Source: a virus. Taken from it: 64,000 nucleotides of DNA. Positions 62,668-64,000 of this stretch are shown here, piece after piece. The position numbers and the translations under genes were made by a program. Location: the IMG/VR virus record IMGVR_UViG_3300013113_000555, positions 1 to 64,000 of that record. One strand, written 5' to 3'. The notes beneath the pieces are model-generated. The model saw nothing but the letters and a program-made list of their open reading frames with translations, was not told the DNA's origin and did no database searches. The stretch's first letter is position 1, and each line of letters begins with the position of its first letter.

Positions 62668-63624
62668 TTATGCCATAACTATCTCAAAAGTGGCTCTTAC
62701 GGTTCCCCTATGCAATCTAGCAGTAGGTGACTGCATTTCTGTAACATTTATACCATAAAATCTAGCCATCTTAAAACGATAGGCATTTACAAGTTTGGGA
62801 TACATTGGTGCGTCAGGCAATATCATACCTCTGTAGTCTAAAGGATAGCCTGTAGCACTAGCAACTAAATTGTTATCATATAACCATATACTTCTGTCTT
62901 TTTCTAAAGATATTATGTCAACTAGCTGATTTCTCCACCATCTAGATTCAGATATAATATGAAATAAAACATCAGTATAAACAAAATTGCCAACAGTACC
63001 CATTTCATAAGGTCTAAATTGCCTTCTAGAAGTTGCCTCTATGACAACCGCAGGTAATTGAACCCTATTATTAGCCAATATCTGCCAGTTACCAGAGCCA
63101 GAATCATACAATGTTGAATCGTCAACCCTTAAAGAACCATATTGAATCTCATCCCACCAAGGGGCTTGATCTGCAATATAGGTTTGAACGTTTCTATAAG
63201 AATAATTTAATTGAACATTAGAATTTTCAGGTATAGCACTATTAAATACAACTCTACCCAAAGGATAGTTATAATGATGACCATAGGTAGCATCACCAGT
63301 TCCGTAAAAAGTACCATTCACTGTAACCCCAGAAATTTGAACAGGTTGGCTATCATAATAAACCCCTGTTTCCCAAACCCAATCTTTTCTAGCTGCTTCC
63401 CAAATTTGACCTTGTGAATAAGAAGGATCGTCTACAAGTCGCAGTTTGTCAAACGTTCCACCAAAAGCACCAGATGTAGGTATTGATACATTACTAAATG
63501 AACCTATACCTAGCAATCCCCAATCTAGATAAGACTTCATATTACTCTCAATTTGCGAAGTCAATAAAGTCTCACCAACTTGAGATACATGCTTATTTAA
63601 TCTAGTATAAGAATTTACAGCCAT
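62668..63624 (-). CDS. Tail or neck structural protein
   Basis: This 318-residue protein is rich in Tyr, Trp and Asn, with beta-like segments (YDSQPVQISGVTVNGTFYGT, NYPLGRVVFNSAIPENSNVQ, VQLPAVVIEATSRRQFRPYE). It starts next to the partial gene (ATG overlaps the upstream stop). Composition and position point to a connector or tail-completion protein. No family is recognised. Confidence 0.55.
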   Translation of the reverse strand: MAVNSYTRLNKHVSQVGETLLTSQIESNMKSYLDWGLLGIGSFSNVSIPTSGAFGGTFDKLRLVDDPSYSQGQIWEAARKDWVWETGVYYDSQPVQISGVTVNGTFYGTGDATYGHHYNYPLGRVVFNSAIPENSNVQLNYSYRNVQTYIADQAPWWDEIQYGSLRVDDSTLYDSGSGNWQILANNRVQLPAVVIEATSRRQFRPYEMGTVGNFVYTDVLFHIISESRWWRNQLVDIISLEKDRSIWLYDNNLVASATGYPLDYRGMILPDAPMYPKLVNAYRFKMARFYGINVTEMQSPTARLHRGTVRATFEIVMA

Positions 63625-64000
63625 TATTTTATTCCTTGTGTGATCTTAGTTAGTTCTCGCCTTATAACAGCGTCTATTTTAGACTCTATAATGTCAGCAG
63701 TCTCAGTAACAAAATTATTACCTTCTGTGCCAGCAACCTCTCTAGGAACACTCCATACACCACCTTCTTGACGAATCATTATACCTACACCAGTTCTACT
63801 TTGAGGGTAGTTACCAGCCTTGAAATTATAGCCAATAATCACTGGTGAAGTACCTACAAGAAGCAACCAATTTAGCCACTCCACCACCGTCTGACCACCA
63901 AACATATTAGTAGATATAAAAACCGCTTCCGGCAATGTTAATACATCAGAATAATCTGAACGTATTGCTCCAATATTAATTAATCCTAAACCTTTATTTT
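63624..64000 (-). CDS. Head-tail joining-like structural protein (5' end outside the window)
   Basis: The frame is open to the right edge: the codons before the apparent TTG at 63935 carry no stop and read NKGLGLINIGAIRSDYSDVL, so the start is outside. The C-terminal part (AVFISTNMFGGQTVVEWLNW, VIIGYNFKAGNYPQSRTGVG, TADIIESKIDAVIRRELTKI) looks like a small tail-completion or neck protein. No family is assigned. Confidence 0.55.
   Translation of the reverse strand, partial: NKGLGLINIGAIRSDYSDVLTLPEAVFISTNMFGGQTVVEWLNWLLLVGTSPVIIGYNFKAGNYPQSRTGVGIMIRQEGGVWSVPREVAGTEGNNFVTETADIIESKIDAVIRRELTKITQGIK

Overview
The window looks like part of a large, A+T-rich, tailed double-stranded DNA bacteriophage genome. 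Genes are tightly packed, many joined by 4-base ATGA or TAATG overlaps. The window encodes its own replication, nucleotide and recombination proteins, a phage-type sigma factor, and a long tail module with a 3,400-residue tape-measure protein. No integrase, terminase, capsid or portal gene is present, so this is only part of the genome. The host is uncertain. A partial protein at the left edge resembles the C-terminus of DUF1501 proteins, which are typical of Planctomycetes, and this is the only host hint.

Layout: (1) 1-7.6 kb, plus strand: DUF1501-like fragment, small secreted protein, glycosyltransferase, dUTPase, GMP reductase, ClpP-like protease, aldolase-like protein, a probable virion protein, dCMP deaminase. 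(2) 7.6-10.4 kb: a 320-bp gap with a probable promoter, a pseudoknotted leader RNA and a strong terminator-like hairpin, then a class II (cobalamin-dependent) ribonucleotide reductase. (3) 10.4-13.2 kb: papain-like cysteine peptidase followed by small membrane proteins, one of them holin-like (putative lysis cassette). (4) 13.2-27.5 kb: HNH nuclease, zinc-ribbon proteins, RecA-like recombinase, nucleases, DnaB-type helicase, primase, dNMP kinase, and a DNA polymerase III alpha subunit in two separate genes with a DnaQ-like exonuclease between them, then a small sigma-70 family factor. (5) 27.5-36.6 kb: a cassette of glycosyltransferase-like and nucleotidyltransferase genes, a probable homing endonuclease and two hypothetical genes. 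(6) 36.65-36.75 kb: a tRNA-like cloverleaf without a recognisable anticodon, at the convergent junction. (7) 36.76-64 kb, minus strand (read right to left): tail module with tail-tube candidate, two apparently paralogous pre-tape-measure proteins, tape measure, tail proteins, a 3,083-residue repeat-rich hub/fibre protein and Cys-rich end proteins.

How it fits together: dUTPase, dCMP deaminase, class II reductase, GMP reductase and dNMP kinase reshape nucleotide pools. The DnaB helicase, primase, split Pol III and exonuclease replicate DNA, and RecA and the nucleases recombine it. The sigma factor probably switches transcription, perhaps to the minus-strand tail genes. The glycan cassette may decorate virion, DNA or host surface. 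The strongest candidates for something undescribed are the leader RNA before the reductase, the split polymerase with inserted exonuclease, the tRNA-like element, and the protease-based lysis cassette.
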